From Pyrinomonadaceae bacterium (GTDB lineage Bacteria > Acidobacteriota > Blastocatellia > Pyrinomonadales > Pyrinomonadaceae): 44,178 bases of DNA. The stretch is taken from positions 1 through 44,178 of the forward strand of contig JAVEDE010000075.1 in NCBI GenBank assembly GCA_030841105.1, written 5' to 3'. The notes beneath the pieces were generated by a model that worked only from the letters and a program-made list of their open reading frames with translations, did not search any database and was not told the origin of the DNA. Positions within the stretch are counted from its first letter, which is position 1. Each line of letters begins with the position of its first letter. Of the stretch, positions 8,252 to 16,309 are shown one piece after another. The translations under genes and the position numbers were made by a program.

Positions 8252-10474
8252 ATGGGTAAAGTCGGAAACTTGGAACAGATCGTCGCGGAGTTCGGGCCGC
8301 ACCTGCACGACGCGCCGCACGGGGGCTGGCGCGCGGATCGGGTGATTGACAAAGTCGTCCCGACGCATTGCCCTTACTGTGCCGTGCAGTGCGGCATGAA
8401 TTTGTTAGTGGAAGACAATCACGTCGTCGGCTTCGAGCCGCGCTACGACTTCCCCGTCAACGAAGGCCGACTGTGCCCGAAAGGCGTGACGGCTTACCTG
8501 CAAGTCCATCACCCCGACCGGCTGCTGCATCCGCTCATCAAGCGCAACGGCAGGTTCGAGCGCGCGACGTGGGACGAGGCGCTCTCGCTCGTCGCCGCGA
8601 AGTTCAAAGAACTACAGGCTGCACACGGGAAGGACTCCATCGGCGTCTATTCCGGTTCGTCTCTGACGACGGAGAAGACCTACCTGATGGGCAAGTTTGC
8701 GCGCGCGGGCTTGGGCACGCGCTACGTGGATTACAACGGGCGGCTCTGCATGGTCTCGGCCGCCGCCGGAAACAACAAGGCGTTCGGCATTGACCGCGCC
8801 GCCAACCCCTGGGACGACATCCCGCTCGCCGAAGTCCTGCTGATTGCGGGCGCAAACTGCGCCGAGACGTTCCCCGTCCTCAACAAGTTTCTCTGGCAGC
8901 AACGCGACAACGGAGGCCGTTGGATCATCGTTGACCCGCGCGAGACGCCGACGGCCAGACAGGGCGACTTGCATCTCCAACTCAAGCCCGGCACTGATGT
9001 CGCGCTCGCCAACGGGATGCTCCACGTCATCATCGAGGAAGGCTTGACGGACGAAGCGTTCATCGCCGCGCGGACGAACGACTGGGAAGAGACGCGCAAG
9101 GTCGCCGCGCGTTACACGCCGCAAATCGCGTCGGAGATCACGGGCGTCGCGGCGGAAAAGATCGTCGAGGCCGCGCGCCTCTACGGTCGCGCTAAAACTT
9201 CGATGATGATGCACGCGCGCGGCATCGAGCACCACACGAACGGCGTCAACAACGTCCTCTCCTACATCAACCTCGTGCTCGCCACCGGACAGATCGGCCG
9301 ACCCGGCAGCGGCTACGGCACGATCACCGGGCAGGGCAACGGGCAGGGCGGGCGCGAGCACGGGCAGAAGGCTGACCAGCTACCGGGGCAGCGTTCGATG
9401 TTGAACCCCGAACACCGCAAGTATGTCTGCGGCGTGTGGGGCTTGCCGGAAGAAGAGTTGCCGCAGGCCGGAGTCTCGGTTGTCGAGATGTTCGGGAAGA
9501 TGCGCGAGGGCGAGATACGCGGTCTGCTCTCCATCTGCAACAACGTGATGGTCAGTTTGCCGGACACCAATCAGGTGCGCCGCTCGCTCGAAGGTTTGGA
9601 TTTTTACGTCTGCATAGATTTCTTCATGAGTGAAGGCTCGCGCTACGCGGACGTCGTGTTGCCCGGCACGACTTGGAGCGAGGATGAGGGCGTGACCTGC
9701 AACAGCGAGGGGCGCGTCGTCAAAATCAACAAGGCGAACGACCCGCCCGGCGAAGCGAAAGAAGACTGGTGGATCGTGCAGGAGATCGCGCGGCGCATGG
9801 GACGCGAAAAGTATTTCGCGTTCAACTCCCCGCGCGAGATTTTCGACGAACTGCGCGTCGCCTCGCGCGGCGGCAACGCAGACTACTACGGCATCTCATA
9901 CGAAAAGATCGAGCGGCAGAACGGCGTCTTCTGGCCGTGCCCGACGGAAGATCATCCCGGCACGCCGCGCCTGTTTGAAGAGCGTTTTTATCACCCGGAC
10001 GGACGCGCCAAGTTTCACGCGGTCGAGTACAAACCGCCCGCCGAAGTGCCCGACGAAGAGTATCCTTTGATCCTGACGAGCGGGCGCGTCGTCTATCAAT
10101 ATCTTTCCGGCAACCAGACGCGCCGCATCGGCTTCCTCGTCGAGCAATGCCCCGAGCCTTACGTCGAGATTCACCCGGAGACGGCGATGCGTTTGAAGGT
10201 CAACGACGGCGAGCGCGTGAAAGTCGTGTCGCGTCGCGGCGAAGGCATCTTCCCCGCGCTCGTCGTCCGCACGATTCGCCCCGACACGATCTTCATCCCC
10301 TACCACTGGGGCGAAGAACTCGCCGCGAATCAACTGACCAACCCGACGCTCGATCCCACTTCAAAGATACCCGAATACAAGGCGTGCGCCGCGCGCATCG
10401 AGAAGATTCATTCGCGCCGGTTGCCGATCATGGGCGAGAGGCGCAAAGGCGTGTCACGTAGCGAGGTCAGGTAG
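8252..10474 (+). CDS. molybdopterin nitrate reductase catalytic subunit, NasA/NarB type
   Basis: 740 residues. The N-terminal [4Fe-4S] motif is C40-x2-C43-x3-C47-x27-C75. The molybdenum-ligand region reads YNGRLCMVSAA (Cys166), the assimilatory NasA/NarB and periplasmic Nap signature, not the CHS of formate dehydrogenases. TGQGNGQGGREHG and the WPCPTEDHPGTPRL block are also nitrate reductase hallmarks. The C-terminal molybdopterin-binding fold begins near YPLILTSGRVVYQYLSGNQT. There is no Tat signal, so it is cytoplasmic. The extra C-terminal [2Fe-2S] domain of some NasA proteins is missing; electrons probably come from the ferredoxin-like partner encoded next. Operon context with a cytochrome b points to respiratory use or redox balancing rather than plain assimilation. 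Nitrate as substrate is supported by motif and by narK nearby, but not proven. Confidence 0.85.
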   Translation: MGKVGNLEQIVAEFGPHLHDAPHGGWRADRVIDKVVPTHCPYCAVQCGMNLLVEDNHVVGFEPRYDFPVNEGRLCPKGVTAYLQVHHPDRLLHPLIKRNGRFERATWDEALSLVAAKFKELQAAHGKDSIGVYSGSSLTTEKTYLMGKFARAGLGTRYVDYNGRLCMVSAAAGNNKAFGIDRAANPWDDIPLAEVLLIAGANCAETFPVLNKFLWQQRDNGGRWIIVDPRETPTARQGDLHLQLKPGTDVALANGMLHVIIEEGLTDEAFIAARTNDWEETRKVAARYTPQIASEITGVAAEKIVEAARLYGRAKTSMMMHARGIEHHTNGVNNVLSYINLVLATGQIGRPGSGYGTITGQGNGQGGREHGQKADQLPGQRSMLNPEHRKYVCGVWGLPEEELPQAGVSVVEMFGKMREGEIRGLLSICNNVMVSLPDTNQVRRSLEGLDFYVCIDFFMSEGSRYADVVLPGTTWSEDEGVTCNSEGRVVKINKANDPPGEAKEDWWIVQEIARRMGREKYFAFNSPREIFDELRVASRGGNADYYGISYEKIERQNGVFWPCPTEDHPGTPRLFEERFYHPDGRAKFHAVEYKPPAEVPDEEYPLILTSGRVVYQYLSGNQTRRIGFLVEQCPEPYVEIHPETAMRLKVNDGERVKVVSRRGEGIFPALVVRTIRPDTIFIPYHWGEELAANQLTNPTLDPTSKIPEYKACAARIEKIHSRRLPIMGERRKGVSRSEVR

Positions 10475-10543
10475 GTTTCAAGTTTCAAGTTAAAGCACGA
10501 AGAACGTGTCAGACCTGAAACTTGAAACCTGAAACTTGAAACC
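10474..10543. repeat. intercistronic inverted repeat of TTTCAAG/CTTGAAA words
   Basis: The left arm GGTTTCAAGTTTCAAGTT (10474-10491) pairs with the right end of CCTGAAACTTGAAACC (ending 10543); the right side contains the word twice. It lies between the stop codon of the molybdenum subunit and the ribosome binding site of the ferredoxin gene, inside the operon. Confidence 0.8.
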
Positions 10544-10561
10544 AAATTCCGAAGGAATTTT

Positions 10562-11221
10562 ATGGAAGAGACGATGTTCATAGACCCGCAGCGGTGCATC
10601 GGCTGCCGCTCATGTGTGGCGGCGTGCCGCGAGTGCGGGACGCACAAAGGCTACTCGATGATCTACGTTGACTATCTCGACCGCGCGGAGACGACGGCGA
10701 CGATGCCGACCGTCTGCATGCACTGCACGGAGCCGACGTGTGCGCTCGTCTGCCCGGCGGACGCGATCAAGATGTCGGAGGAAGGCATCGTCATGTCGGC
10801 CTTGAAGCCGCGCTGTCTGGATTGCCGCAACTGCGTCAACGCCTGCCCGTTCGGCGTGCCGAAGTACAACACGGAGATGCACCTCCAGATGAAGTGCGAC
10901 ATGTGCTACGACCGCTCAAGCGAAGGACTCATGCCGATGTGCGCGAGCGTTTGCCCGACGGGCGCAATCGCGTTCGGCAAGTACGAGCAGATCGTCCCGC
11001 TGCGTCGCACAAAGCCCGTCAACGTCCATGTCTTCGGCAATCAACACGTCGAGACGAAAGTTTACCTGATGCTCCCGACCGACGCCGACGCGGTTGAAGT
11101 TGACGGCTGCGGCGTCTTCGAGGGGATGCTTCAGCGACCGGCCGAAGAGCGACAGACGCCGACGGTCGAATCTTGGATTGACACACAGGTCGAACACTCG
11201 GACAAGAGCAATGAGTTTTGA
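10562..11221 (+). CDS. four-cluster [4Fe-4S] ferredoxin-type electron transfer subunit (NrfC/DmsB-like)
   Basis: 219 residues with four cysteine groups: CIGCRSCVAAC, CMHCTEPTCALVCP, CLDCRNCVNACP, and CDMC with CASVCP. This is the usual arrangement of the electron-transfer subunit of membrane molybdoenzymes, carrying four [4Fe-4S] clusters in series. It has no signal peptide, so it is on the cytoplasmic side together with the catalytic subunit. The start is supported by AAGGA five bases before the ATG. The C-terminal 60 residues after the last cluster are not typical of the family and may contact the Rieske or membrane subunit. It likely relays electrons from the cytochrome b to the molybdenum subunit. 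Confidence 0.9.
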   Translation: MEETMFIDPQRCIGCRSCVAACRECGTHKGYSMIYVDYLDRAETTATMPTVCMHCTEPTCALVCPADAIKMSEEGIVMSALKPRCLDCRNCVNACPFGVPKYNTEMHLQMKCDMCYDRSSEGLMPMCASVCPTGAIAFGKYEQIVPLRRTKPVNVHVFGNQHVETKVYLMLPTDADAVEVDGCGVFEGMLQRPAEERQTPTVESWIDTQVEHSDKSNEF

Positions 11222-11226
11222 GAACA

Positions 11227-11261
11227 GTGACAAGTGACAAGTGACGAGTGACGAGTGACAA
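11227..11261. repeat. five tandem GTGACAA/GTGACGA heptamers
   Basis: Exactly five 7-base units (GTGACAA, GTGACAA, GTGACGA, GTGACGA, GTGACAA) start five bases after the ferredoxin stop codon. Unlike the other elements of this family, the complementary arm is missing here, so it is a half-element. Confidence 0.9.
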
Positions 11262-11320
11262 GTTGAAGAGTTGAGCGAAGCTGTTGATGAAACGAGTTTT
11301 GCTTCTCGGTTGATAAAACT

Positions 11321-11929
11321 ATGAGCGCAGGCAATCTCGATAAAACTATTAAGCGTGTGCTGGCCGGGGGCGGCGCAGCAGTGTCGGATGAGAGCGACGT
11401 GCGTGCGGCCACCGCGCCGCACCAGCACGACTTTCCTTACGAGCGCGACGAGGAGGCACAGGTCACGCGTCGCGAGTTCTGTAACTTCCTCGCGCTGACT
11501 TCGACGGCGCTCTTCGTGAGCGCGGCGGGGTTCGCCGGTAAGGCCGCGTTTGATGCGCGCGGCGGCACGCCGGGTTTCGCGCCCGCGCGCGTGGAAGGCG
11601 CGGAGTCGCTCGCGCCCGGCACGTCGCTTAACTTCCGCTACCCGACCGAGCGTGACACGGCGATTCTCGTGCGCTCTGCGGATGGCGAGTATCACGCCTA
11701 CGGGCAGAAGTGCACGCACCTCGCCTGCCCCGTCTATTTCGCGCGCGAGCACGGGCGGCTCGAATGTCCCTGCCACGAAGGGGCTTTCGACGTGAAGACC
11801 GGCAACGTTCTCTACGGCCCGCCGCCGCGCCCGCTCGACCGCATCGAACTCGAAGTGCGCGCGAACGGCGAACTGTGGGCGACCGGCAGGAAGGCCGCGG
11901 GAGGAGGGGGCGGTGAACATGCGAGTTGA
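11321..11929 (+). CDS. Rieske [2Fe-2S] protein with twin-arginine-like membrane segment
   Basis: 202 residues. After about 45 hydrophilic residues comes TRREFCNFLAL followed by a hydrophobic stretch (TSTALFVSAAGFAG), like the uncleaved Tat anchor of cytochrome bc Rieske proteins. The C-terminal domain carries both cluster motifs, CTHLAC and CPCHEG, which give the two Cys-His pairs. The canonical CTHLGC has Ala in place of Gly here. It sits between the ferredoxin and a small membrane protein; no cytochrome bc partner is present. It is probably an additional electron carrier of the nitrate reductase complex. Its topology (cluster outside if the Tat anchor is real) is puzzling because the molybdenum subunit has no export signal. 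No strong ribosome binding site precedes the ATG. Confidence 0.85.
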   Translation: MSAGNLDKTIKRVLAGGGAAVSDESDVRAATAPHQHDFPYERDEEAQVTRREFCNFLALTSTALFVSAAGFAGKAAFDARGGTPGFAPARVEGAESLAPGTSLNFRYPTERDTAILVRSADGEYHAYGQKCTHLACPVYFAREHGRLECPCHEGAFDVKTGNVLYGPPPRPLDRIELEVRANGELWATGRKAAGGGGGEHAS

Positions 11930-12239
11930 AACCGCTTCACAAACTTCGCAGACTTTGCAGGCGCGCGCGTCGGAGCGCAAGCACGCGAGCAGCAATAGCG
12001 GGCAGAGTGCGGTCTGGCAGGCGCGTCTGATCCTGCTCGTGATGATCAACGTCGCGCAACTCTGGATTCTGTCGGCGGCGGTCGAAGCCGCGCTCGCCGG
12101 TCACTATTCCATGCTCGTCCCGCTCGTCGTCGCATCGGGCGTCTGCTGGTTGATCGCGCTTTCGATCGTGTTCTGGTGGCGACCCGTCTCGCGCCGCTAC
12201 ACCAGCACGGGCTACATTCGCGCGCCGAAGAAGGAATAA
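11919..12239 (+). CDS. small two-helix membrane protein of the nitrate reductase operon
   Basis: About 106 residues. A polar N-terminal 30 residues is followed by two hydrophobic helices (LILLVMINVAQLWILSAAVE and MLVPLVVASGVCWLIALSIV) and a short basic tail. The gene overlaps the end of the Rieske gene by 11 bases, implying translational coupling. The start may be the ATG at 11919 or the GTG at 11913; an AGGAGGGGG run precedes both. I do not recognise a named family with certainty. Position and topology suggest a structural subunit anchoring the Rieske or ferredoxin protein. Confidence 0.7.
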   Translation: MRVETASQTSQTLQARASERKHASSNSGQSAVWQARLILLVMINVAQLWILSAAVEAALAGHYSMLVPLVVASGVCWLIALSIVFWWRPVSRRYTSTGYIRAPKKE

Positions 12240-12242
12240 TTT

Positions 12243-12458
12243 ATGCGACGCAAGATCGTCGGCTTCGACCGTGACGATGAATCACACTGGCGCGTGGAGT
12301 TGGACTGCGGCCACTTTCAGCACGTCCGCCACGACCCTCCGCTCAACACGCGCCCGTGGGTGCTCACGGAAGAAGGCCGCGCCTCACGCCTCGGCCTCGA
12401 ACTCGACTGCAAGCGTTGCGACGAAGAGGCACGCGAAACTGAAACGACCGCCCGATAG
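12243..12458 (+). CDS. DUF3565 family protein
   Basis: 71 residues, complete for the family. It shows the conserved core RKIVGFDRDDESHW, ELDCGHFQHVRHDPP and RPWV, and ends with DCKRC. The Cys-His cluster (CGH, HxxH, CxxC) suggests metal binding. It starts three bases after the previous stop codon, with AAGGA seven bases upstream of the ATG, so it is the last gene of the nitrate reductase transcript. The function of the family is unknown. Confidence 0.85.
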   Translation: MRRKIVGFDRDDESHWRVELDCGHFQHVRHDPPLNTRPWVLTEEGRASRLGLELDCKRCDEEARETETTAR

Positions 12459-12486
12459 TCCTTCACTTAAGCCCACGTCCCCGTAT

Positions 12487-12535
12487 CGAAAATTTCCCCG
12501 CCGAACCATCCGGCAGCGGGTAGAAATACCCACCA
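12487..12535. promoter_or_regulatory. pair of AAATTT-core candidate operator sites upstream of narK
   Basis: TCGAAAATTTCCCCGCC (12486-12502) and GCGGGTAGAAATACCCACC (12517-12535), the latter with a GGGTA/TACCC palindrome. Order and spacing match the pair at 6785-6832. A GC hairpin (GGGCG/CGCCC, about 12600-12618) followed by TATTTATTCT may end the preceding operon. The rest of 12459-12656 holds nothing recognisable. Confidence 0.35.
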
Positions 12536-12656
12536 ACCTGACTCGGATCACGTCCCTTTCAAGGCTTTTTCGAGGCACGCGCCTTGCCATAGAGAGGTCG
12601 GGCGGGCGAGCGCCCTCTCGTATTTATTCTCTTTAATGACGTGGAGTTATTGATTG

Positions 12657-13856
12657 ATGAGTGAAACATTCAGACCGGGCGCGGCGCGCGCGCTCTTTTT
12701 TTCCACGACGGCCTTTGCCGTCTCCTTCGCGGTGTGGGGGCTGGTGGCGGCGCTCGCGCCGACCTTCACGCAGGAATACGGCCTGTCGGCGAAAGCTAAG
12801 AGTTTGTTGATCGCCATGCCCGTCCTGCTCGGCTCGCTCGGACGACTGCCCGCAGGGATGCTGGCCGACCGCTTCGGCGGTCGCCGCGTCTTCGCCGCCT
12901 TGCTCATGCTCGCGGCGATACCCGCAACGGCCATCGGCTTTTCGACTTCCTACGCGCAACTCCTCTGGCTCGGACTTTTTCTCGGCCTCGCGGGCACGAC
13001 CTTCTCCGTCGGTGTCGGCTTCACGTCGAAGTGGTTCGCGCCGGAGAAACAGGGCGCGGCGCTCGGCGTCTACGGGATGGGCAACATCGGGCAGTCGCTC
13101 GCGGTTTTCGGCGCGCCCGTCCTCGCGCTCTCGCTCGGCTCGTGGCGTCCGGTCTTCTACATCTTCGCCGCCGTGTCGCTCGTGTGGGGCGTCGTCTTCT
13201 ATCTCTTCGCGCGCGACGCGGCCTCGAACGCGAAACCTAAAACGCTCGCCGAAAACTTGACGGTGCTGCGTCGCTCGCCGCTCGCGTGGGTGCTCTCGCT
13301 CTTTTACTTCGTCACCTTCGGCGGCTTCGTCGCATTCTCGATCTACCTGCCCACGCTACTCAAAGACATGTACGGCCTGACGGCGACCGACGCGGGCGCG
13401 CGCACCGCCGGGTTCGTCCTCATGGCGACGCTCTTGCGCCCCTTGGGCGGCTGGCTCGCAGACAAGTGGGGCGGGGCGCGCGTGCTCCTCTTCGTCTTCG
13501 CGGCGGTGGCCTTGTTCGGACTGCTGATGGGCTGCCCGCTCATGTTGACTTTCACCGTCGGCGCGCTCGGCGCGGCGGCGGCTTTGGGTCTCGGCAACGG
13601 CGCGGTCTTCAAACTCGTGCCGCAGCACTTCCCGAAAGAGACGGGCACGGTGACGGGTCTGGTCGGCGCGTTCGGCGGCCTCGGCGGCTTCTTCCCCCCG
13701 CTCGTCCTCGGCGTCATACGCGACGCCACCGGCAACTACTGGCCGGGCTTCATCCTGCTCGCCGCCTTCGCGTCCGTCTGTCTGGCGATCAACTACTTCG
13801 TCTTCCTGCGCCCCTCACGCGGCGAGCGGGCGCAGGCGGTCGCTTTCGGCCACTGA
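12657..13856 (+). CDS. narK: nitrate/nitrite transporter, major facilitator superfamily
   Basis: 399 residues, about twelve transmembrane helices. The two nitrate-signature glycine-rich helices are visible: WFAPEKQGAALGVYGMGNIG in the first half and NGAVFKLVPQHFP, then GTVTGLVGAFGGLGG, in the second. The MFS loop motif LADRFGGRRVF and the NarK-type arginines in the helices are present. It moves nitrate inward, by proton symport or nitrite exchange; the NarK1/NarK2 subtype cannot be decided by eye. The ATG at 12657 is preferred over the TTG three bases earlier, with GTGGAG upstream. It lies 198 bases after the nitrate reductase operon, with its own candidate operators. Confidence 0.9.
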   Translation: MSETFRPGAARALFFSTTAFAVSFAVWGLVAALAPTFTQEYGLSAKAKSLLIAMPVLLGSLGRLPAGMLADRFGGRRVFAALLMLAAIPATAIGFSTSYAQLLWLGLFLGLAGTTFSVGVGFTSKWFAPEKQGAALGVYGMGNIGQSLAVFGAPVLALSLGSWRPVFYIFAAVSLVWGVVFYLFARDAASNAKPKTLAENLTVLRRSPLAWVLSLFYFVTFGGFVAFSIYLPTLLKDMYGLTATDAGARTAGFVLMATLLRPLGGWLADKWGGARVLLFVFAAVALFGLLMGCPLMLTFTVGALGAAAALGLGNGAVFKLVPQHFPKETGTVTGLVGAFGGLGGFFPPLVLGVIRDATGNYWPGFILLAAFASVCLAINYFVFLRPSRGERAQAVAFGH

Positions 13857-13985
13857 ACAGCGCGCCCGGCGTGCGGCGCGAACACTGCGTCGAGATTTTT
13901 TCACACCGAACTGACGAAGCGAGTTCAGGCTTGGTTCAACATCCAGGGTGGACGGCGTTAAAATTATCGAACCGGGAAGGGCTGA

Positions 13986-14846
13986 ATGAGCGAGACGATT
14001 TTACAAGAGGGGCAACGACGAAAGGACGGGGCGGGCAAGCCTGAGACGGCGGCGTCGGCGCGCGTTCGTATTCGCACCGTCGCGTTGCCGACGGAGCATG
14101 GCGGGTGGGGGCTTATGCTCGAACCCGTTGCGCTCGGTCTGCTGGTCGCGCCGTCGCTTGCCGGTAGTTTCCTCGCCGTCGCCACGCTCGGCGCGTTTCT
14201 CGCGCGCCACCCGTTCAAGGTCATGTCGGGAGACCGCAGGCGCGGGCGACGCTTCCCGCGCACGGTGGTTGCCGAACGCTTCGCACTGCTCTACGCCTGT
14301 CTCGCGCTGGCGGGATTGCTGGCGGCGACGGCGACCGCCGTTAGCTATCAATTCATCCTCCCACTCCTTTTGGCCGCGCCGTTTGCGGCGGTGCAACTCG
14401 CGTTCGACGCGAAGGGACAAAGCCGCGCGCTCGCGCCGGAACTGGCGGGGTCGTTCGGGCTGGCCGCCGTCTCGACGAGCATCGCCTTGGCAGACGGCTG
14501 GCCGCTCCCGTTGGCGTTCGGGTTGTGGGTTATTCTCGCGTCGCGAATTGTCCCGACGATCCTGTACGTTCGCGCACGTCTGCAACTCAAGCACGGCAAA
14601 ACTCCACACCTGTCTCCCGTGTTCCTCGCGCACGTTTGCGCGTTGGTAGTCGTTGCCGCGCTCGCCTTGTTGAAGGTCGCGCCGCTTCTCGTAGTGCCGG
14701 CCATGTTGGTTCTGCTACTGCGCGCCGCGTCCGGTTTTTCCGAAACGGCACAGCGCGCGAGCGCCAAGCAGATCGGAATTCGTGAACTCGCCTACGGGGC
14801 GATGAACGTGCTAGCCATCGCTGCCGGTCACCTTCTCGCATTGTGA
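13986..14846 (+). CDS. YwiC-like membrane protein
   Basis: 286 residues, with about eight hydrophobic segments after a polar 33-residue N terminus. It starts with the family hallmark LPTEHGGWGLMLEPVALGLL and has HPFKVMSGDRRRGRR in the first cytoplasmic loop. YwiC-like proteins have no firmly assigned biochemical role; in Bacillus subtilis ywiC lies between narK/fnr and narGHJI, and the same association with narK is seen here, which argues for a role in nitrate respiration. GAAGGG precedes the ATG by four bases. It lies 129 bases after narK. Confidence 0.75.
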   Translation: MSETILQEGQRRKDGAGKPETAASARVRIRTVALPTEHGGWGLMLEPVALGLLVAPSLAGSFLAVATLGAFLARHPFKVMSGDRRRGRRFPRTVVAERFALLYACLALAGLLAATATAVSYQFILPLLLAAPFAAVQLAFDAKGQSRALAPELAGSFGLAAVSTSIALADGWPLPLAFGLWVILASRIVPTILYVRARLQLKHGKTPHLSPVFLAHVCALVVVAALALLKVAPLLVVPAMLVLLLRAASGFSETAQRASAKQIGIRELAYGAMNVLAIAAGHLLAL

Positions 14847-15176
14847 CGCGCGTGCGCGCCCCTTATCCCGATAGCCCGCTCAAAAAGGAGCATCGCCGGG
14901 CGAGGCTTCACCTTCTCCTTCCCCGCCTGCTCATGCCCGTGCCTCATCTAGTCTCGCTGTGGAATTCTCCACAACCGCCCGCCAAATTACGCAGCCTCAG
15001 CCGTTGACGAGTTGAAACACGCCCATTTCGGCGCGGCACAAACGTTGCCCTTCACCTCCATGTATGAGACAAATTTTTGCATAGATAGACTGCTTAAAGG
15101 GTCATCAACGGCGCGGCGAGAATGAGCGCGAATCCCAAGTCGAAACAAACATGTGTGAACGAAGAGGAGCATTGAG
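14847..15176. other. intergenic region upstream of the alcohol dehydrogenase
   Basis: 330 bases without a gene. It contains the palindrome TGTGGAATTCTCCACA (14958-14973; 6-bp arms), similar in style to the AT-core sites near the nitrate genes, and an AT-rich stretch around 15064-15095 (ACAAATTTTTGCATAG) suitable for a promoter. GAGGAG at 15164-15169 is the ribosome binding site of the next gene. Confidence 0.5.
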
Positions 15177-16241
15177 ATGGCGACGATGAGAGCAACGGTT
15201 TTTCATGGTAAAGACGACATTCGTGTCGAAGAAATTGAGAGGCCGCGCGCGGGCGTAGGCGAGGCCGTCATCCGCGTGACGCTGACGACGATCTGCGGCA
15301 CAGACCTGCACATCCTGCGCGGCGAGTACCCCGTGCGACCCGGCCTCGTCATCGGCCACGAGCCGGTGGGCGTCGTCGAAGAACTCGGCGCGGGCGTCAC
15401 AGGTTACGAAGTCGGCGACCGCGTGCTCGTCGGCGCGATCACGCCTTGCGGCCAGTGTCGCGGCTGCCTGTCGGGGCACGCCGCGCAGTGCGGCCACGGC
15501 GAAGGCTACGAGGCGCTCGGCGGCTGGCGCTTCGGCAACACCATCAACGGCGCGCAGGCCGAATACCTGCTCGTCCCGCACGCGCAGGCGAACCTCGCAA
15601 AGATTCCCGACGAACTGACGGACGAGCAGGTCGTGCTGCTCGCAGACATCGCTTCGACGGGCTTCAGCGGCGCGGAGTCGGGGGGCGTCCGCATCGGCGA
15701 CGCGGTCGTCGTCTTCGCGCAGGGGCCAATCGGGTTGTGCGCGACCGTCGGCGCGAAGCTGATGGGCGCGGCGCTCGTCATCGGCGTTGACGGCGACTCG
15801 AACCGCCTTCGGATGGCGCGCAGTATGGGCGCGGACATCGTGCTCGATTATCGCGAAGTGGATGTTGTCGCCGAGGTGAAGAAGATAACGGGCGGCGGCG
15901 CGGACGTGACGATCGAGGCGCTCGGCACGCAAGAGACTTTCGAGCAAGCCCTGCGGTCTCTCAGACCCGGCGGCACGCTCTCCAGCCTCGGCGTCTATTC
16001 GGGCAAGCTGCACATCCCCTATGACGCTTTCGCCGCGGGGCTCGGCGACCAACGCATCGTGACGACGCTCTGCCCCGGCGGAAAGGAGCGCATGCGTCGC
16101 TTGATGGAGATGGTCAAGAGCGGCCGCGTCGATCTGACGCCGCTCCTGACGCACACCTTCTCGCTCGATCAGATCACGGAAGCCTACGCGCTTTTCGGCG
16201 AGCGGCGCGACGGCGTGATGAAGGTCGCGATCAAACCCTGA
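15177..16241 (+). CDS. zinc-dependent alcohol dehydrogenase, MDR family
   Basis: 354 residues. Catalytic zinc ligands are visible as ICGTDLH (Cys) and GHEPVGVV (His-Glu). The structural zinc loop is intact with four cysteines, CGQCRGCLSGHAAQC. The nucleotide-binding part has VFAQGPIGLCA and GVDGDSNRLRMARSMGAD; an acidic residue after the second strand (Asp) favours NAD over NADP. It resembles secondary-alcohol and threonine-type dehydrogenases in general layout; the substrate is unknown. Zinc ADHs of this type are often grouped with universal stress and CBS proteins in hypoxia-induced loci, consistent with the left part of the window. The start has a GAGGAG ribosome binding site. Confidence 0.85.
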   Translation: MATMRATVFHGKDDIRVEEIERPRAGVGEAVIRVTLTTICGTDLHILRGEYPVRPGLVIGHEPVGVVEELGAGVTGYEVGDRVLVGAITPCGQCRGCLSGHAAQCGHGEGYEALGGWRFGNTINGAQAEYLLVPHAQANLAKIPDELTDEQVVLLADIASTGFSGAESGGVRIGDAVVVFAQGPIGLCATVGAKLMGAALVIGVDGDSNRLRMARSMGADIVLDYREVDVVAEVKKITGGGADVTIEALGTQETFEQALRSLRPGGTLSSLGVYSGKLHIPYDAFAAGLGDQRIVTTLCPGGKERMRRLMEMVKSGRVDLTPLLTHTFSLDQITEAYALFGERRDGVMKVAIKP

Positions 16242-16309
16242 ACGGGCGGCCGGCGCACGCCTTGTCAAAATAGTCCTCGCGACGAAAGACGAATTAAGGA
16301 GTGTAGAAG

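Noticed and set aside
8740..8760. Selenocysteine in the molybdenum subunit
   Set aside because: The Mo ligand codon is TGC (Cys166), not TGA, and the frame is uninterrupted; the selB gene therefore does not serve this enzyme.
11227..11261. CRISPR-like repeat array
   Set aside because: Units are contiguous heptamers with no spacers, and no cas genes are present; the other word repeats are inverted, not direct arrays.
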